Of a stretch of DNA of 6,823 nucleotides, positions 5,645 through 6,823 are shown one piece after another; position 1 is the first letter of the stretch, and each line of letters opens with the position of its first letter. The stretch spans positions 1 to 6,823 of the forward strand of contig WJOV01000042.1 in NCBI GenBank assembly GCA_009618475.1, written 5' to 3'. Position numbers and translations under genes: made by a program. The stretch is from Methanosarcinales archaeon. Lineage in GTDB: Archaea > Halobacteriota > Syntropharchaeia > Alkanophagales > Methanospirareceae. The notes beneath the pieces are model-generated. The model searched no databases, was not told the origin of the DNA, and saw nothing but the letters and a program-made list of their open reading frames with translations.

Positions 5645-5680
5645 CGATTAAACCGCTGAATCACCATTTCCAAGCCCTAA

Positions 5681-5738
5681 CTAATCCACACTCGATAAAT
5701 TCGAGGCTATCCACGTTTGCCGTAGATTAGGCTTTCTT
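5681..5738. terminator. Nested stem-loops between convergent genes
   Basis: CTAATC (5681-5686) pairs with GATTAG (5725-5730) and encloses a perfect CTCGA-TAAAT-TCGAG hairpin (5691-5705). T-rich sequence (CTTTCTTCTT, 5732-5741) follows on the plus strand. The structure lies in the 118-base gap between two convergent stop codons and could end both transcripts. I see no gene in this gap. Confidence 0.4.
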
Positions 5739-5762
5739 CTTAAAATATATAATCCTCAGTCA

Positions 5763-6596
5763 TCAAGTTAATAACTCATTTAACTCATTGGTTATTTCCG
5801 TTAGTCGTTTATTCTCTTCGTTGATGGTATCCGAGATTTGTTCCAATTCACCATTAATCTTGCTAAGCACTACCTTTTGCTGATTTAGTTTCGCATTTTT
5901 ATTCATACACTCCTGAACTTTTGATGGATCTGATGTAGTACCTGCACAGTTACTATTATAATCATCCGATAATGGCTTATAATAATTATATTCTTTAACC
6001 CATTCATTATACGTGTCCGAGTATTCTACTTGTAACTCCTTAATTCTATCAATCTGTGCGTTGTATTCCTTCATAAGTTCCAAATATTCCTTAAACGCCC
6101 TTGGATTTTTAAAGAAATATCCACGGTAATAATTTTCATCGTATGTGACATACCCTCCAGTTGCCTCCAAAGCTAACCATGTATCTAGTGACACCTCAGC
6201 CAAAACCCATGCATGATAGTATTCTGTCCAATCGGCATTGGAATTGTCCACATTTCCTACTGCTATTTCAGCGTTAATTCCTTGGGTTTCAACCATATTC
6301 CAGACATCGATTGCCATGTCTGCACAAACAAAAAGATCATATTTGCTATAAGTATGAGTTTTATAATATGCTTCAACAATACCTATTACTATTTCTGTAT
6401 TCTTTTCTTCTTCTGTTATCATGGGTGTTGGTGTAAGTGTTGGCATTGTCAAGGTAGGTGTAGGAGTTGAGGTTGAGAGTGTAGGTGTAGAGGTTGGTGT
6501 TGAAACGGGAGTTTCAACCTCGTAATCAATACACCCACATAATATACTTAGCAAAACAGTCAGTGCTACAATCATAGCCAAAATTTTTCTTTTCAT
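5763..6596 (-). CDS. Secreted lipoprotein with transglutaminase-like core and coiled-coil tail
   Basis: A 277-aa cell-surface protein. A signal peptide (Lys/Arg at 2-4, hydrophobic 5-19) ends in the lipobox LCGC, so Cys22 is the likely lipid anchor. Residues 29-58 form a Thr/Pro/Ser repeat linker, probably extended and glycosylated. Residues 75-150 resemble a transglutaminase-like/cysteine-protease fold: Cys91 in FVCADMAIDVW, a GINAEIAVGN strand, His128 in YYHAWV, and Glu144 in WLALEATGG at the third triad position, where Asp is usual. From about 166 to 206 and 233 to 277 the chain is highly charged and helical, probably coiled coil; Cys217 and Cys230 could form a disulfide. GGTGAT at 6600-6605 just before the ATG is a good Shine-Dalgarno and overlaps the stop of the upstream fragment, suggesting a former operon. 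Substrate is unknown; the fold call is from motif spacing only. Confidence 0.75.
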   Translation of the reverse strand: MKRKILAMIVALTVLLSILCGCIDYEVETPVSTPTSTPTLSTSTPTPTLTMPTLTPTPMITEEEKNTEIVIGIVEAYYKTHTYSKYDLFVCADMAIDVWNMVETQGINAEIAVGNVDNSNADWTEYYHAWVLAEVSLDTWLALEATGGYVTYDENYYRGYFFKNPRAFKEYLELMKEYNAQIDRIKELQVEYSDTYNEWVKEYNYYKPLSDDYNSNCAGTTSDPSKVQECMNKNAKLNQQKVVLSKINGELEQISDTINEENKRLTEITNELNELLT

Positions 6597-6599
6597 GTT

Positions 6600-6605
6600 A
6601 TCACC
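6600..6605 (-). promoter_or_regulatory. Shine-Dalgarno of the lipoprotein gene
   Basis: GGTGAT, complementary to the archaeal 16S 3' end, lies 3 bases before the ATG at 6596. It overlaps the TGA (6601-6603) of the upstream fragment, a typical coupled-gene junction. Confidence 0.6.
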
Positions 6606-6823
6606 ATGCTTCTTCTCTTGAAGGGTTAGATAGCTCTAAATAGATCCTATTAACCTCTCGCATAGAAAATAATCTCTTTTCATCAACTTCCTTGACAAGG
6701 GCATCTGTTATCTTTATTTCATCTTTCTTGTTGTATATACACTATAACCCCACGTTCGCGCTGCATCAATTATTATAACCATCTAACCATATATCTAACT
6801 GATACATCCAGACATCTTCACAC
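6601..6823 (-). pseudogene. Decayed or frameshifted gene upstream of the lipoprotein, cut by the window edge
   Basis: The minus strand reads as protein-like sequence in shifting frames. The clearest piece ends at TGA 6601-6603 and includes KKDEIKITDALVKEVDEK and then REVNRIYLELSNPSREEAW. It opens at a TAG (6742-6744) and has no ATG, GTG or TTG before an internal Met. The adjacent frame supplies an upstream continuation, IIIDAARTWGYSVYTTRK (ORF 6714-6782), which would join if one base were restored near 6722. A third frame to the edge reads DVWMYQLDIWLDGYNN. Only the last piece is reasonably convincing. The stop lies 4 bases from the lipoprotein ATG, so this was probably the previous gene of the same operon. 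I recognise no family. The alternative is non-coding sequence that happens to be open. Confidence 0.4.

Noticed and set aside
5449..5673. 74-aa minus-strand open frame
   Set aside because: It is antisense to the DUF131 gene, whose GGGVIMIGPIPIIFGTD motif is decisive.
1..6823. CRISPR array, defence island, or integrase/attachment site at the tRNA
   Set aside because: No regularly spaced repeats, no Cas or defence-family proteins, and no integrase or duplicated tRNA 3' end are visible.

Overview
The window looks archaeal, probably a euryarchaeon. The evidence is a tRNA gene without an encoded CCA end, BRE/TATA-type promoter elements placed so that transcripts would be leaderless or nearly so, a DUF131-type small membrane protein, a COG2509-type FAD dehydrogenase, and a mix of leaderless and strong Shine-Dalgarno starts. 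A methanogen/ANME-like lineage would fit, but this cannot be settled from 6.8 kb.

Layout, left to right. (1) A KamA-family radical SAM gene on the minus strand (49-1221). (2) A complete 2,049-bp insertion sequence (1230-3278) with an IS1634/IS4-like DDE transposase, perfect 13-bp terminal inverted repeats and a perfect 6-bp target duplication (TATACA). It sits 8 bases upstream of the kamA ATG. (3) The remnant of the old kamA promoter region, then a tRNA-Lys(CUU) gene on the plus strand, followed after only 11 bases by a 476-aa FAD-dependent dehydrogenase. (4) A convergent 83-aa YgiT/MqsA-type zinc-finger antitoxin on the minus strand. Directly upstream of it lies a frameshifted, N-terminally truncated relic of the toxin gene that once preceded it. 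(5) A divergent DUF131 membrane protein on the plus strand. (6) A minus-strand lipoprotein with a Thr/Pro linker, a transglutaminase-like Cys/His/Glu core and a coiled-coil tail. It is preceded by what looks like a decayed gene running off the right edge.

Removing the IS and one target copy restores a simple ancestral arrangement: kamA and tRNA-Lys transcribed divergently from a shared AT-rich intergenic region. The insertion separated kamA from its promoter. The IS end facing kamA carries a TTTATATA box 23 bases from the kamA ATG, the same distance as an A/T-rich box in the reconstructed native promoter. The element may therefore have replaced the promoter it displaced.

I see no CRISPR array, no defence island and no clearly new multi-gene system. 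The items most worth a second look are the IS-rewired kamA, the KamA substrate pocket (both lysine-binding Asp positions replaced, one by Arg), the broken toxin/orphan antitoxin pair, the tRNA-mRNA tandem, and the transglutaminase-like lipoprotein.
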